A stretch of 64,000 nt of DNA, taken from contig CANMDE010000010.1 in assembly GCA_947496535.1 (NCBI GenBank), positions 1 through 64,000 of the forward strand, read 5' to 3'. How positions within the stretch are numbered: the first letter of the stretch is position 1; each line of letters opens with the position of its first letter. A program made the translations under genes and the position numbers. Shown piece after piece: positions 17,709 through 26,163 of the stretch. The stretch comes from an uncultured Paracoccaceae bacterium (GTDB lineage: Bacteria; Pseudomonadota; Alphaproteobacteria; Rhodobacterales; Rhodobacteraceae). The notes beneath the pieces were generated by a model, which saw only the letters and a program-made list of their open reading frames with translations, was not told the origin of the DNA and ran no database searches.

Positions 17709-18572
17709 TTACCCTCTGGCTCGTGACCGCCATAATGTGAACATCCCGGCCCCCACGACGATAGCCGCACCGAGGGCCACGTTGGGCCGTAGGGTCTCTC
17801 CGAAAACCAGCAAACCGATAGTGCTCGCGAAGACTAGTTGCAGATAGGCAAAGGGCTGCACCGCGCTCGCCTCGGCCACCTCATAGGTCTTGATCAACAG
17901 CCAGTGCCCCGACGCCCCGGTGACGCACAGGATCGCCATCCAGCGCCAGTCTCCGGGTGTCATCGGTTCCCAATACCAGATGCCGATAATCGTCATCACG
18001 ACGGCCCCGATTGTGCCTGTCCAGAAAAAGGAAGTCGCAGCACTATCCTGTCTGGCAGCATAGCGCGTGAGCAAGCCATAAAGCGCAAACAGAAGCGCTG
18101 AGGTCACAGCGATAAGGGCCGCGGGCGCGAAAACGGTCACACCTGGTTGCAGGATCACCAGCACACCGATGAAGCCGACACCGATAGCGGCCCAGCGTCG
18201 CCAGCCGACCTTTTCTCCAAGGATTGGCCCGGAAAGGGCGGCGATCAAAAGCGGGTAGCACGCGAAGATGGCGTGGCTTTCCACCAACCCAAGATAAACA
18301 AAAGCGGCCACCATCACACAGATTTCCGTGGCCAGTAGCGCTCCGCGAGTGATCTGCAAAAGCGGCTGTCTGGTGGCGGCAGCGGCGCGGATGGAACCTT
18401 CTTTACGCGCGGCAATGGTGATGACGAAAGCCGCGAAGAACCAATAGCGGATCATTACGATCATCAGCACGTTGTACTGGCCTGCCAGATGGGTCGAGAT
18501 GCCGTCCTGCACCGCAAAGACAAAGGTTGTAGCCGTCATCAACAGGATACCAAGCCGGGGGTTATTCTGCAT
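17709..18572 (-). CDS. EamA-family DMT transporter
   Basis: The 287-residue protein has ten predicted transmembrane helices arranged as two EamA repeats, with typical features such as an N-terminal NNPRLGILLMTATTFVFAVQ helix and GPILGEKVGWRRWAAIGVGF. Members export or import amino acids, nucleotide sugars or other metabolites; the cargo is unknown. Its ATG lies inside the end of mnmD (11-base overlap), so it is co-transcribed with that tRNA-modification gene without an obvious functional link. Confidence 0.88.
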   Translation of the reverse strand: MQNNPRLGILLMTATTFVFAVQDGISTHLAGQYNVLMIVMIRYWFFAAFVITIAARKEGSIRAAAATRQPLLQITRGALLATEICVMVAAFVYLGLVESHAIFACYPLLIAALSGPILGEKVGWRRWAAIGVGFIGVLVILQPGVTVFAPAALIAVTSALLFALYGLLTRYAARQDSAATSFFWTGTIGAVVMTIIGIWYWEPMTPGDWRWMAILCVTGASGHWLLIKTYEVAEASAVQPFAYLQLVFASTIGLLVFGETLRPNVALGAAIVVGAGMFTLWRSRARG

Positions 18573-19245
18573 GCCCCATCCTCGCGCGGGTCATGTGTCG
18601 TTTGCGCCCGAAACCGGGGGTGCGGGTGACGTCGAAACCTGCGTCGGTCAGTGCGCTGCGGACATGGCCTGCCGCGCTGTAAGTCGCTGCCGTACCGCCG
18701 GGTTTGGTGTGCTGACCTACGGATTTCAGAAGATCGGGCTGCCACAGTTCAGGGTTTTTGGCGGGCGAAAACCCATCGAGGAACCACGCATCGGCTCTGC
18801 CGTCCCAAGCGGGGAGTGTCTGGCGGGCGTCTCCGATGATCACGTTGAGTGCGGGGCCGTTTGAGAACTTTGTTGGTCCATCGCCCGCTGCCCATTCGTC
18901 AAGGAAAATGTCTTTGTATTCATTGAGTTCAGGGAAGTGGGTCAGCGATTTTGAAATATCGGACAAAGCCATCGGATAGGCCTCGAATGACGTGAACTGC
19001 AACGCGCCGGGTTGTCCGGCCTTGTCCCAAGCGGCCCATGTTACCAATAGGTTCAGCCCTGTGCCAAAGCCGAGTTCGGCAATGTGGAAATCACCCCCGA
19101 ACCGTGCGGGCAGGTCGTTGCCGTCCAGAAAAACATGCCGTGTTTCGGCCAGCCCGTTATCCAGCGAATAATAGGGATCGTCGAACTGTGTCGAGATCGG
19201 CACGCGCCCGTCACGCCAGTCAAGTTTTGCTGTCTGGTCTGCCAT
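18562..19245 (-). CDS. mnmD: tRNA (mnm5s2U34) methyltransferase MnmD
   Basis: The 227-residue protein corresponds to the N-terminal methyltransferase domain of MnmC, which methylates nm5s2U34 to mnm5s2U34 in tRNA. Visible marks are VPISTQFDDPYYSLDNGLAE, the SAM loop AELGFGTGLNLL (about 55-66) and DAWFLDGFSPAKNPELW with its catalytic Asp. The start at 19245 gives MADQTAKLDW, the usual domain start; an upstream open frame of 78 codons is Pro/Arg-rich antisense noise over the divergent gene. The oxidoreductase half is encoded separately and divergently at 19293. Confidence 0.9.
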   Translation of the reverse strand: MADQTAKLDWRDGRVPISTQFDDPYYSLDNGLAETRHVFLDGNDLPARFGGDFHIAELGFGTGLNLLVTWAAWDKAGQPGALQFTSFEAYPMALSDISKSLTHFPELNEYKDIFLDEWAAGDGPTKFSNGPALNVIIGDARQTLPAWDGRADAWFLDGFSPAKNPELWQPDLLKSVGQHTKPGGTAATYSAAGHVRSALTDAGFDVTRTPGFGRKRHMTRARMGHAE

Positions 19246-19292
19246 CCGCCCATGCCCTAGGTATGAACCATCTTTGAGTGGACGGGCGCGGA

Positions 19293-20303
19293 ATGGCAAT
19301 GGTGGATGTGACGGTAATGGGGGCAGGCATTTTCGGCCTGTCGGTTGCCTACGCTTGCGCGCGCCGAGGCGCAAAGGTTCAGGTGATCGACCCAGGCGGC
19401 GTGGCATCAGGGGCGAGCGGTGGCATCGTTGGGGCCCTTGCCCCGCATGTGCCGGAGAACTGGAATGCCAAGAAGGCATTTCAGTTTGAAAGTCTGATCA
19501 TGGCTGAAGGTTTCTGGGCTGATGTTGAGAAATTGACCGATGCGGATGTTGGCTACGCAAGGTCCGGGCGTTTGCAGCCTTTGCCCGATGATCGGGCGGT
19601 TGAACTGGCGCACTCACGGGCTGAAACCGCACGGGAACTATGGCAAGGCAAGGCCGTCTGGCAGGTGGTTCCGGCAGGCGATGCTGCGTGGATGCCGCGG
19701 TCGCCCACCGGCCTTGTGGTGTATGATACGTTGTCCGCTCTGATCCATCCTCGCAGGGCGACACAGGCTTTGGCCGCCGCCGTGATCAAGCTGGGCGGGG
19801 AGGTCGTGACAGATGACAGACCCGTGGGGCAGGTCGTTTGGGCGACTGGCTGGAATGGTCTGACAGAGGTTGGCGGAACTGGCGTGAAAGGGCAGGCGGC
19901 TCTTTTGCACCATGACGCAGCGGGGCAACCCCAACTGTTTGCAGACGCGCTGCACATCATCCCGCATGGGGATGGAACGGTGGCGGTTGGGTCAACATCC
20001 GAGCGGGATTTTGATGATCCGGCCAGCACCGATGGCCAGCTTGATGACATATTGGCGCGGGCAGTAGCCGCATTCCCGGTCTTGCGCGATGCGCGGGTCA
20101 TTGAACGCTGGGCCGGGGTCCGCCCGCGTAGCAGGAGCAGGGCACCGCTATTAGGCCATCACCCGGCGCGCGCAGGGGAATTCATCGCCAATGGCGGCTT
20201 TAAGATCGGGTTCGGCATGGCGCCCAAGGTGGGCGAGGTCATGGCAGATCTTGTCTTGGATGGAAGAGATGCCATCCCGGATGATTTCAAGCGGCCCGTT
20301 TAG
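19293..20303 (+). CDS. mnmC: FAD-dependent oxidoreductase, MnmC C-terminal half
   Basis: The protein (about 336 residues) is a DAO-type FAD oxidoreductase. It has a dinucleotide-binding start (VTVMGAGIFGLSVAYACA, Asp in VIDPGG) and the C-terminal substrate/FAD motif GVRPRSRSRAPLLGHHP. In E. coli this activity, removing the carboxymethyl group of cmnm5s2U34, is the C-terminal domain of MnmC. Here it is separate and lies 47 bases from divergent mnmD, which strongly suggests the same pathway. ATG codons at 19293 and 19299 and a GTG at 19278 are all possible starts. A glycine-oxidase-like function cannot be fully excluded. Confidence 0.8.
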   Translation: MAMVDVTVMGAGIFGLSVAYACARRGAKVQVIDPGGVASGASGGIVGALAPHVPENWNAKKAFQFESLIMAEGFWADVEKLTDADVGYARSGRLQPLPDDRAVELAHSRAETARELWQGKAVWQVVPAGDAAWMPRSPTGLVVYDTLSALIHPRRATQALAAAVIKLGGEVVTDDRPVGQVVWATGWNGLTEVGGTGVKGQAALLHHDAAGQPQLFADALHIIPHGDGTVAVGSTSERDFDDPASTDGQLDDILARAVAAFPVLRDARVIERWAGVRPRSRSRAPLLGHHPARAGEFIANGGFKIGFGMAPKVGEVMADLVLDGRDAIPDDFKRPV

Positions 20304-20962
20304 TCACGCCCGGTCCGGCGCAACCGATCCTTGGATTTTTGATAGAACCGCTTGTTGAGGCCGATGAACTGCTGGATCAGCACGGTCAGAAAGCCGGCAC
20401 TCCGATCCGTTAGATACACATATCCCGAAAAGGCCCCGATGAGCGCCCCGCAGCCGTCAATCATCAAGTCACTCATTGTGTCATCAAGACCGGATTTTTG
20501 CATATTCAGCCCAAACCAATGATCCATCAGGAATTCAAAAATCTCCCACATGGTCCCGACGGTAACACCCACGCAAAAGGCGATGAATGCCAATGCCGCC
20601 GGCGGTGCGGCATAGCGGTCGCCCTCAAACAGCATGAAAACGAACAGGAATCCAATCAGACCAAAGCCAATCGCCGACGCCCCGTGCAGCGCAATATCCC
20701 ACCACCAGACGCGCTCATAAAAATTGAAGGCCTCGCCCATGAACACGCTGGCAAAGATGAAAAGCGTGGTTGCGACAAGAAATGGAAGCGGCAAGGTTAT
20801 ATCAAGCCGCTTGGCAAGGATCGCTGGGGTGATGGCCAAGGCAAAAGTCGCCAACGCCACGAAACCCAACGGCCAGAACCCAAGGACGAGCGCCGTCACT
20901 GCAGCCAGCAACAGCAACCCCCACAGGACCGCCATAATGAGGTTTTGACGCAAAAAGCGCAT
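20300..20962 (-). CDS. DUF2238-like integral membrane protein
   Basis: The 220-residue protein has about six transmembrane helices. It carries a motif set shared with YjdF/DUF2238-like and VanZ-like proteins: WWWDIALHGASAIGFG, VGTMWEIFEFLMDHWFG, then DDTMSDLMIDGCGALIGA. The conserved Asp, His and Glu residues on the membrane face suggest binding of a metal or polar lipid group, but no function is known. The start at 20962 is chosen because GAGGAACC lies about 10 bases upstream. It converges on the MnmC-like gene (four-base overlap) and diverges from the EEP gene. Confidence 0.7.
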   Translation of the reverse strand: MRFLRQNLIMAVLWGLLLLAAVTALVLGFWPLGFVALATFALAITPAILAKRLDITLPLPFLVATTLFIFASVFMGEAFNFYERVWWWDIALHGASAIGFGLIGFLFVFMLFEGDRYAAPPAALAFIAFCVGVTVGTMWEIFEFLMDHWFGLNMQKSGLDDTMSDLMIDGCGALIGAFSGYVYLTDRSAGFLTVLIQQFIGLNKRFYQKSKDRLRRTGRD

Positions 20963-21017
20963 GCCTTTTATGGTTCCTCTCTTTGCATTAGCGCATCTCG
21001 TCCCCATGTTTAGATGT

Positions 21018-21698
21018 ATGTCTCATCCTGATAAAAGCCTCCGTGTGGCCAGTTACAATATCCGCAAAGCAAAGGGGCTGGATCGTCGCCGTGATCCAAA
21101 GCGGATTTTGGATGTGTTGAACGGGCTGGCCGCTGATGTTGTCGCCTTGCAAGAGGCCGATTTGCGGCTCGGCTCGCGCCCCTCGGCGCTTTGCCGCAAC
21201 ATGATCGCGGCAGAGACGGATTTCGATGTCGTTCCTGTCGCGCGCAATCACGTTAGCCTTGGGTGGCATGGTAACGCGGTTCTGGTCCGCAAGGGCACCT
21301 CCCATGGCGATGTCACGCATATCAACCTGCCGGGGCTGGAGCCGCGCGGCGCAGTACGGGTGGATTTGCCGAACTTCAGCCTTGTCGCGACCCATCTAGG
21401 GCTGATGCGCCGACACCGAAAGGGCCAACTGCGGTCGATTGCCAATGCGGTCGCCGACAGCACCCGTGTTGTCGTGGTGGGTGATTTCAACGAGTGGTCC
21501 CCACGAAAGGGGATGGAGGTTTTGGGGGATTTTGAGGTGCACGCCCCCGGCCACAGCTTTCACGCTGCCCGGCCTGTCGCCGCACTCGACCGGATCGCGG
21601 TTTCGCGCGACCTGAGCGTTCATGATGCGGGGGTTGTTCAGGATGGTCCCGCGCGCAAAGCCTCGGATCATTTACCGATCTGGGCGGATATCAGCTAG
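21018..21698 (+). CDS. Endonuclease/exonuclease/phosphatase-family protein
   Basis: The 226-residue protein is a metal-dependent EEP-fold phosphodiesterase. It shows RVASYNIRKAKG at the start, the metal-binding Glu in VVALQEADLRLG, VVVGDFNEWS and the terminal SDHLPIWADIS with the catalytic Asp-His. Such enzymes hydrolyse phosphodiester bonds in nucleic acids, phospholipids or inositides; the target is not evident. No signal peptide is seen from this start. ATG at 21006 is an alternative, and neither has a strong ribosome binding site. Confidence 0.82.
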   Translation: MSHPDKSLRVASYNIRKAKGLDRRRDPKRILDVLNGLAADVVALQEADLRLGSRPSALCRNMIAAETDFDVVPVARNHVSLGWHGNAVLVRKGTSHGDVTHINLPGLEPRGAVRVDLPNFSLVATHLGLMRRHRKGQLRSIANAVADSTRVVVVGDFNEWSPRKGMEVLGDFEVHAPGHSFHAARPVAALDRIAVSRDLSVHDAGVVQDGPARKASDHLPIWADIS

Positions 21699-21716
21699 AA
21701 CAGAAGGGGACGGCAG

Positions 21717-22112
21717 ATGCCGCATGTGGAACGTCTGGATCATCTGGTGTTGACTGTTGCAAACGTAGACAGCACAGCCGCTTTTTATCGCGATGTGCTC
21801 GGGATGGTGACAGAACTGTTCCATCCGGCAGATGGAACGGTACGTTGGGCGCTGAAATTCGGAGATCAGAAGATCAACCTGCATCCCGCAGCCAAGCCTT
21901 TTGAGCCGAAGGCGCACGTTGCTATGCCGGGATCTGCGGACCTGTGTTTTCTATCCGACACACCTTTGGACGAATGGGCAAGCCATTTTGAACAAAATGG
22001 CGTTGAGATCGAAGAAGGGCCCATCGCCCGAACCGGCGCCACTGGGGCGATCAAATCGCTTTATGTGCGTGACCCGGACGGGAACCTGATTGAGGTGTCA
22101 AACCGGGTTTAG
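21717..22112 (+). CDS. VOC-family (glyoxalase-like) protein
   Basis: The 131-residue protein has the paired beta-alpha-beta-beta-beta units of the vicinal oxygen chelate fold. It begins HVERLDHLVLTVANVDSTAA, has a central KINLHPAAKPFEP strand and ends YVRDPDGNLIEVSN, with metal ligands expected at His (LDHL), His (NLHP) and Glu (LIEV). Members include glyoxalases, dioxygenases and resistance proteins; the substrate is unknown. It follows the EEP gene by 18 bases and overlaps the convergent FMN reductase gene by four. Confidence 0.85.
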   Translation: MPHVERLDHLVLTVANVDSTAAFYRDVLGMVTELFHPADGTVRWALKFGDQKINLHPAAKPFEPKAHVAMPGSADLCFLSDTPLDEWASHFEQNGVEIEEGPIARTGATGAIKSLYVRDPDGNLIEVSNRV

Positions 22113-22639
22113 GTCAAGGCCTTGAGATCGCTCATCAATTCGGTGAGCAGTTTATTGTATAACTCGCCCTTGAGCTTCCCGTTCTCATCGAACGCATTGC
22201 CGCTATCGGCGACCAGCACCTCTGGCCCCTGCAGAATGCGCGGCCGAAACGCCATCATCGCCAGACGCAAGGAAAATTGCGTTCTTTCACCCCCGGCACG
22301 GCCTGCAGCAGCGGACATGATGGCCAAAGGCTTGTTGTTCCAAGTGCCGCCTTTCGTACGGCTCACCCAATCCAACGCATTTTTCAACGCACCCGAAATC
22401 GCCTTGTTGTATTCCGGTGTCGAGATGATCACGGCATCCGCAGAAGCGATCTGATCCGACAAGGTTTGTACCTGTGACGGAATGCCCGATGCTTCCTCTA
22501 CATCTCCGTTATAAAGCGGGAAGTTGATATCGCCTTCGATGAAAGTGTCTGCGTCAAACACTTCGGCGGCGTATCGAAGCAATTTGGTGTTCGTTGATGC
22601 GGCGCGGAGCGAGCCTGAGATGCCAATCAAAGTCGTCAT
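22109..22639 (-). CDS. NAD(P)H-dependent FMN reductase
   Basis: The 176-residue flavodoxin-fold protein has the FMN phosphate loop GISGSLRAASTNTKLL near the start and STPEYNKAISGALKNALDW, the hallmark of the NADPH_dep FMN reductase family (chromate/quinone reductases such as ChrR/YieF and azoreductases). It would reduce flavin or quinones with NAD(P)H in the cytosol. The start at 22639 is selected since AAGGAT precedes it and the flavodoxin fold begins there. Confidence 0.88.
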   Translation of the reverse strand: MTTLIGISGSLRAASTNTKLLRYAAEVFDADTFIEGDINFPLYNGDVEEASGIPSQVQTLSDQIASADAVIISTPEYNKAISGALKNALDWVSRTKGGTWNNKPLAIMSAAAGRAGGERTQFSLRLAMMAFRPRILQGPEVLVADSGNAFDENGKLKGELYNKLLTELMSDLKALT

Positions 22640-22745
22640 TGAGATATCCTTTCCATGGTTGCCGAGACACCTAAACCGATTGCCTGATTGCGCAACCCGG
22701 TGTCGTGGCACATGATATGTGCAAAGCAGCACGGGAGGGGCGGTC

Positions 22746-24380
22746 ATGGTCCGGCATGGTGGCAAGATACTCAGCGATCAACTGCAAAGGCTGGGTGTGC
22801 GCCGGGTATTTTCTGTTCCGGGAGAGAGCTTTCTTGCGGCTTTGGACGGTCTTTACGACAGCGGGATCCCAAACATTGTCTGCCGTCACGAAGGCGGGGC
22901 TGCCATGATGGCCGACGCTTATGGCAAGATGACCGGCCAGCCCGGCGTTTGCTTTGTCACGCGCGGGCCGGGGGCCACAAATGCAAGTGCCGGCGTCCAT
23001 ATCGCCCTTCAGGACAGCACGCCGATGGTCTTGTTCGTGGGCCAGATCGACAATAGCCTGACGGATCGTGAAGCGTTTCAGGAGGTTGATTATCGCGCTA
23101 TGTTTGGCGGCCTCGCCAAATGGGTGGCGCAGGTTGACCAGACCGAGCGTTTGCCCGAATACATCGCCCGCGCCTTTGCTGTTGCGACCAGTGGTCGGCC
23201 CGGCCCCGTTGTTCTGGCCTTGCCCGAAAACATGCTAAGCGCCTCCGCAGAGGTTGCCGATCTCCGCCTGACAGAGCATGTCAGCGCTCCGCCCGCAGGG
23301 GCAACGAGGGCGATCATGCATGCGTTGGGGCAGGCACATAAGCCCTTGGTCATCGTTGGCGGCCCACATTGGAGCCGGCAGGCGCAGGTGGATTTGCAGG
23401 CTTTCGCCGAACGCCAGGAAGTGCCCGTAGCAACGGGTTTTCGACGGCAGCATTACATGGATAATCATCACTCACACTATGCGGGCGACTTAAATGTAGG
23501 GGTGAACCCCCGACTTGCGGCGCGTTTGCGCGTGGCGGATACACTGATCCTGCTCGGCACTCGTTTGGGGGATATCGAAACCCAAGGTTATACGCTGGTT
23601 GATCCGGCTGATCCGCAAAAGGTAATCGTTCACGTTCACCCCGATCCGAACGAGATCGGGCAGGTATATACGCCCGATGTTGCGGTCGTTGCGACGGCGC
23701 CTGCCGTCCTGCGCGATCTGGCCGATGCAGAGCCGGTTGGCAACTGGGCCGATTGGACTGCCGAAGCCCGCGCCGATTATGAGGCGTGGCTGGTCCCGGA
23801 CGAAAGCCCCGGTGATCTCAAACAGGAACAGGTGATCAAGTGGCTGTCTGACAACCTGCCCGACGATGCGATCATCACAAATGGGGCAGGCAATTACGCC
23901 GCGTGGTTACATCGCTATTTCGTTTACAAGCAGCACGGCACCCAACTGGCCCCGACCTCTGGTTCGATGGGCTATGGCTTTCCCGCAGCGATTTCGGCCT
24001 CTCTCGAATACCCCGAAAGAACCGTTGTTTGCTTGGCCGGGGATGGTTGTTTTCAGATGACGCTAAATGAAATGTCCACCGCAATCCAACATGGCGCAAA
24101 ACCGATTGTCATCGTGATGAACAACGGGCGTTATGGCACAATCCGGATGCATCAGGAGAAGATTTATCCGGGCCGCGTATCGGGGACGGAACTGAGTAAC
24201 CCAGATTACGCTTCCCTTGCCCGCGCCTATGGCGGGCACGGGGAACAGGTAACGCGCAGCGAAGACTTCCCCGATGCATTTGCCCGCGCACAAGCGGCGG
24301 GAACTTTGGCCGTAATCGAGTGCCGGGTGGATGAGGAAGCGGTTTCGACTACTGCGACGCTCAGTGATTTGCGCAGATGA
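22746..24380 (+). CDS. Thiamine diphosphate-dependent enzyme, acetolactate synthase-like
   Basis: The 544-residue protein has the three-part layout of the acetolactate synthase/benzoylformate decarboxylase superfamily. The N-terminal Pyr domain has catalytic Glu in FSVPGESFLAALDG, the middle domain has VIVGGPHWS, and the C-terminal PP domain has the ThDP motif from GDGCFQMTLNE to VIVMNN. It could condense or decarboxylate 2-oxo acids. It is not obviously the housekeeping IlvB, because no small subunit gene (ilvN) follows; a Nudix gene does. The start at 22746 has the strong site GGGAGGGG just upstream. Confidence 0.85.
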   Translation: MVRHGGKILSDQLQRLGVRRVFSVPGESFLAALDGLYDSGIPNIVCRHEGGAAMMADAYGKMTGQPGVCFVTRGPGATNASAGVHIALQDSTPMVLFVGQIDNSLTDREAFQEVDYRAMFGGLAKWVAQVDQTERLPEYIARAFAVATSGRPGPVVLALPENMLSASAEVADLRLTEHVSAPPAGATRAIMHALGQAHKPLVIVGGPHWSRQAQVDLQAFAERQEVPVATGFRRQHYMDNHHSHYAGDLNVGVNPRLAARLRVADTLILLGTRLGDIETQGYTLVDPADPQKVIVHVHPDPNEIGQVYTPDVAVVATAPAVLRDLADAEPVGNWADWTAEARADYEAWLVPDESPGDLKQEQVIKWLSDNLPDDAIITNGAGNYAAWLHRYFVYKQHGTQLAPTSGSMGYGFPAAISASLEYPERTVVCLAGDGCFQMTLNEMSTAIQHGAKPIVIVMNNGRYGTIRMHQEKIYPGRVSGTELSNPDYASLARAYGGHGEQVTRSEDFPDAFARAQAAGTLAVIECRVDEEAVSTTATLSDLRR

Positions 24381-24835
24381 CAATCTGGCGACCACGACAA
24401 GCGATCCGCGTTATCGCTATCGGCTTGCATTGGCGCGACCGGCGTCTTCTTGCGGCGGAAGTGACCGACGATACCGGTCGGGTCAAAGGAGTCCGCCCCT
24501 TGGGCGGCGGCGTGGAGTTCGGCGAGAGTTGGCGGGATACGTTGATGCGCGAGTTTGCCGAAGAGTTGGAAATCACAGTAAAGATCACAGGTGATCCGCT
24601 GGTGATGGAGAACATCTACTCGCACGAGGGACAACAAGGGCACGAGGTTGTCTTTGCCGCGCCCGTGGTCTTTCCGGACCGGGCCTTTGAAGCGCAAGAC
24701 GTGATCCATTTTCAGGAAGATGGTGGCACGGACTGCACCGCTCGCTGGTGGGATCCGGAGCAGCTGGAACGTGACGGTATCGCGCTTTATCCGGTGGGCT
24801 TAGCTGCCCGGCTCAGATCTTTTCCCAAACCGTAG
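24377..24835 (+). CDS. Nudix hydrolase
   Basis: The 152-residue protein contains a Nudix box, GGGVEFGES followed by REFAEEL (G-x5-E-x7-RE-x2-EE pattern, residues about 36-58), which binds magnesium and hydrolyses a nucleoside diphosphate linked to another moiety. The substrate is unknown. It overlaps the ThDP enzyme by four bases (ATGA), so the two are translated together. Its end overlaps the convergent bluB by 23 bases. Confidence 0.88.
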   Translation: MTIWRPRQAIRVIAIGLHWRDRRLLAAEVTDDTGRVKGVRPLGGGVEFGESWRDTLMREFAEELEITVKITGDPLVMENIYSHEGQQGHEVVFAAPVVFPDRAFEAQDVIHFQEDGGTDCTARWWDPEQLERDGIALYPVGLAARLRSFPKP

Positions 24836-25436
24836 CAGTGTTTTCTTGCCAGTCTTTGCGATGCAAAAGCGGTGTGTCATCGTCAAAGGCCGCTTTACCA
24901 AGGCAGAGATAGCCGGTCAGTGACCAGCCCGGTGGCGCGTCCAATGTTCGCGCCACGGCGTCCGGATCAAGGATCGACACCCAGCCCAGGCCAAAGTTTT
25001 CCGCACGCGCCGCCAGCCATAGCGTGTGGATTGCGGCGACAGTGGAATAGGCCAGCATTTCTGGCATGGTTTGCCGCCCCAGCCCTTGCCCTTCTTGCGG
25101 GTCGTGTACAGTAAACACCGCCAGATGCACCGGCGCATCGCGTAACCCGGCGAGCTTCAGGGCCATATAGTCATCGCGTTTTTCATCATCGTAGATCATG
25201 GTAGCCTTGTCATTCGCCGCCTCGAAATTGGCGATGATCGCAGCCCGCAGATCGGGGTTATCGACCTGCAATACGCGCCATGGCCGTGCGTTGCCAACTG
25301 ACGGTGCCATGTCCATGGCGGACCTCAGACGTTCCAATACCTCAGTTGGGATCGGGTCAGTCTGGAAATGCCGCACATCCCGACGCCATTGCAACACCTC
25401 GTGCAAGGCGTCCCGATGTGCTTGGGTCAGTTCCAT
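24813..25436 (-). CDS. bluB: 5,6-dimethylbenzimidazole synthase
   Basis: BluB cannibalises reduced FMN with oxygen to make 5,6-dimethylbenzimidazole, the lower ligand of cobalamin. The 207-residue nitroreductase-fold protein shows LQWRRDVRHFQTDPIP and MAPSVGNARPWRVLQVD, the family's flavin-binding segments, and GLGWVSILDP near the C-terminus. Its position at the end of the cobalamin gene string supports BluB over a general nitroreductase. It is directly downstream of two Lin0512-family genes, with its ATG touching the preceding stop. Confidence 0.88.
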   Translation of the reverse strand: MELTQAHRDALHEVLQWRRDVRHFQTDPIPTEVLERLRSAMDMAPSVGNARPWRVLQVDNPDLRAAIIANFEAANDKATMIYDDEKRDDYMALKLAGLRDAPVHLAVFTVHDPQEGQGLGRQTMPEMLAYSTVAAIHTLWLAARAENFGLGWVSILDPDAVARTLDAPPGWSLTGYLCLGKAAFDDDTPLLHRKDWQENTATVWEKI

Positions 25437-25799
25437 TTATTCAAGCGCCCAGCGGTCGGCTTGCGAGGGCAGAAACGCCTCGACCGCCGCCGTAGCGATG
25501 ACGACAGTGTCGCCCGTCTCCGGATTGGCGACATTCAAACCACCCTCCACGGCATGAACGCTCGCACGGCCACGGGGAAGTCCCGCCGTAAGGGCATCGG
25601 TATCAATCTGGTCCGGTTCCTGTACAGCAACGGTCACTTTTACGCGCATCTGGTCGCTGGGCAGATCGATGCTTTGGAAAATGGGCAGGGTTGAATGCCG
25701 GATTGCGTCTTCGATCGCGCGGGCCGCTGCCTTTTGGTAATCCATCCCATGCAGATCGTTGCCCATGCCCATTTCGATGATGATGCGCTGATCGGTCAT
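25437..25799 (-). CDS. Lin0512-family protein (copy 2)
   Basis: The 120-residue protein resembles the uncharacterised Lin0512 family: IIIEMGMGNDLHGMDYQKAA at the start, a VKVTVAVQEPDQID strand and a C-terminal VIATAAVEAFLP. Its neighbour at 25796-26140 has the same layout (EFGMGTSLRRQDYTQAA, VEIGVQEPEKVD, VIANVAINVS), so the two are tandem paralogues overlapping by four bases. They probably form a hetero-oligomer. The fixed position between cobalamin genes and bluB points to a role in lower-ligand or corrinoid handling, but no activity is known. Confidence 0.75.
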   Translation of the reverse strand: MTDQRIIIEMGMGNDLHGMDYQKAAARAIEDAIRHSTLPIFQSIDLPSDQMRVKVTVAVQEPDQIDTDALTAGLPRGRASVHAVEGGLNVANPETGDTVVIATAAVEAFLPSQADRWALE

Positions 25800-26140
25800 G
25801 CCATCACCATCTGGAACGATACATTGATGGCCACATTAGCAATGACAGTTGGCGGGCCATCGAGGCGCGGCACATCAAGTCCGCCCTGCGTGACGATGAT
25901 AGACGGCTGACCATAAGGGAAGATGTCCAAAAGCGCCTTTACATCGACCTTTTCCGGTTCCTGTACGCCAATTTCTACGTCAATCAGCATCGCCTCTTTG
26001 GGAAAACCGAAAAGCTCTGCCATGTTGATCGAGTTGTGCCAAAGTGCATCCTGCAGACCCCTGCGTGCCGCCTGGGTATAATCCTGACGTCGCAGGCTGG
26101 TGCCCATGCCGAATTCGGTCAAGACGCGGTGTTTGGGCAT
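25796..26140 (-). CDS. Lin0512-family protein (copy 1)
   Basis: This 114-residue first member of the tandem pair reads FGMGTSLRRQDYTQAARRGL, followed by a hydrophobic-acidic strand (IDVEIGVQEPEKVDVKALL) and a VIANVAINVS end. Compared with copy 2 it lacks the DLHG histidine (SLRR instead) and ends 6 residues earlier, so the two subunits may not be equivalent. It follows the SAM-fold gene at 26164 by 23 bases and runs by ATGA overlap into copy 2. Confidence 0.75.
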   Translation of the reverse strand: MPKHRVLTEFGMGTSLRRQDYTQAARRGLQDALWHNSINMAELFGFPKEAMLIDVEIGVQEPEKVDVKALLDIFPYGQPSIIVTQGGLDVPRLDGPPTVIANVAINVSFQMVMA

Positions 26141-26163
26141 GTCTTATTCCCCCGTTTGTTGGT

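Noticed and set aside
22746..24380. Naming the ThDP enzyme as the housekeeping acetolactate synthase IlvB
   Set aside because: No ilvN or ilvC neighbour, and the middle domain does not settle the substrate; only the superfamily is supported.
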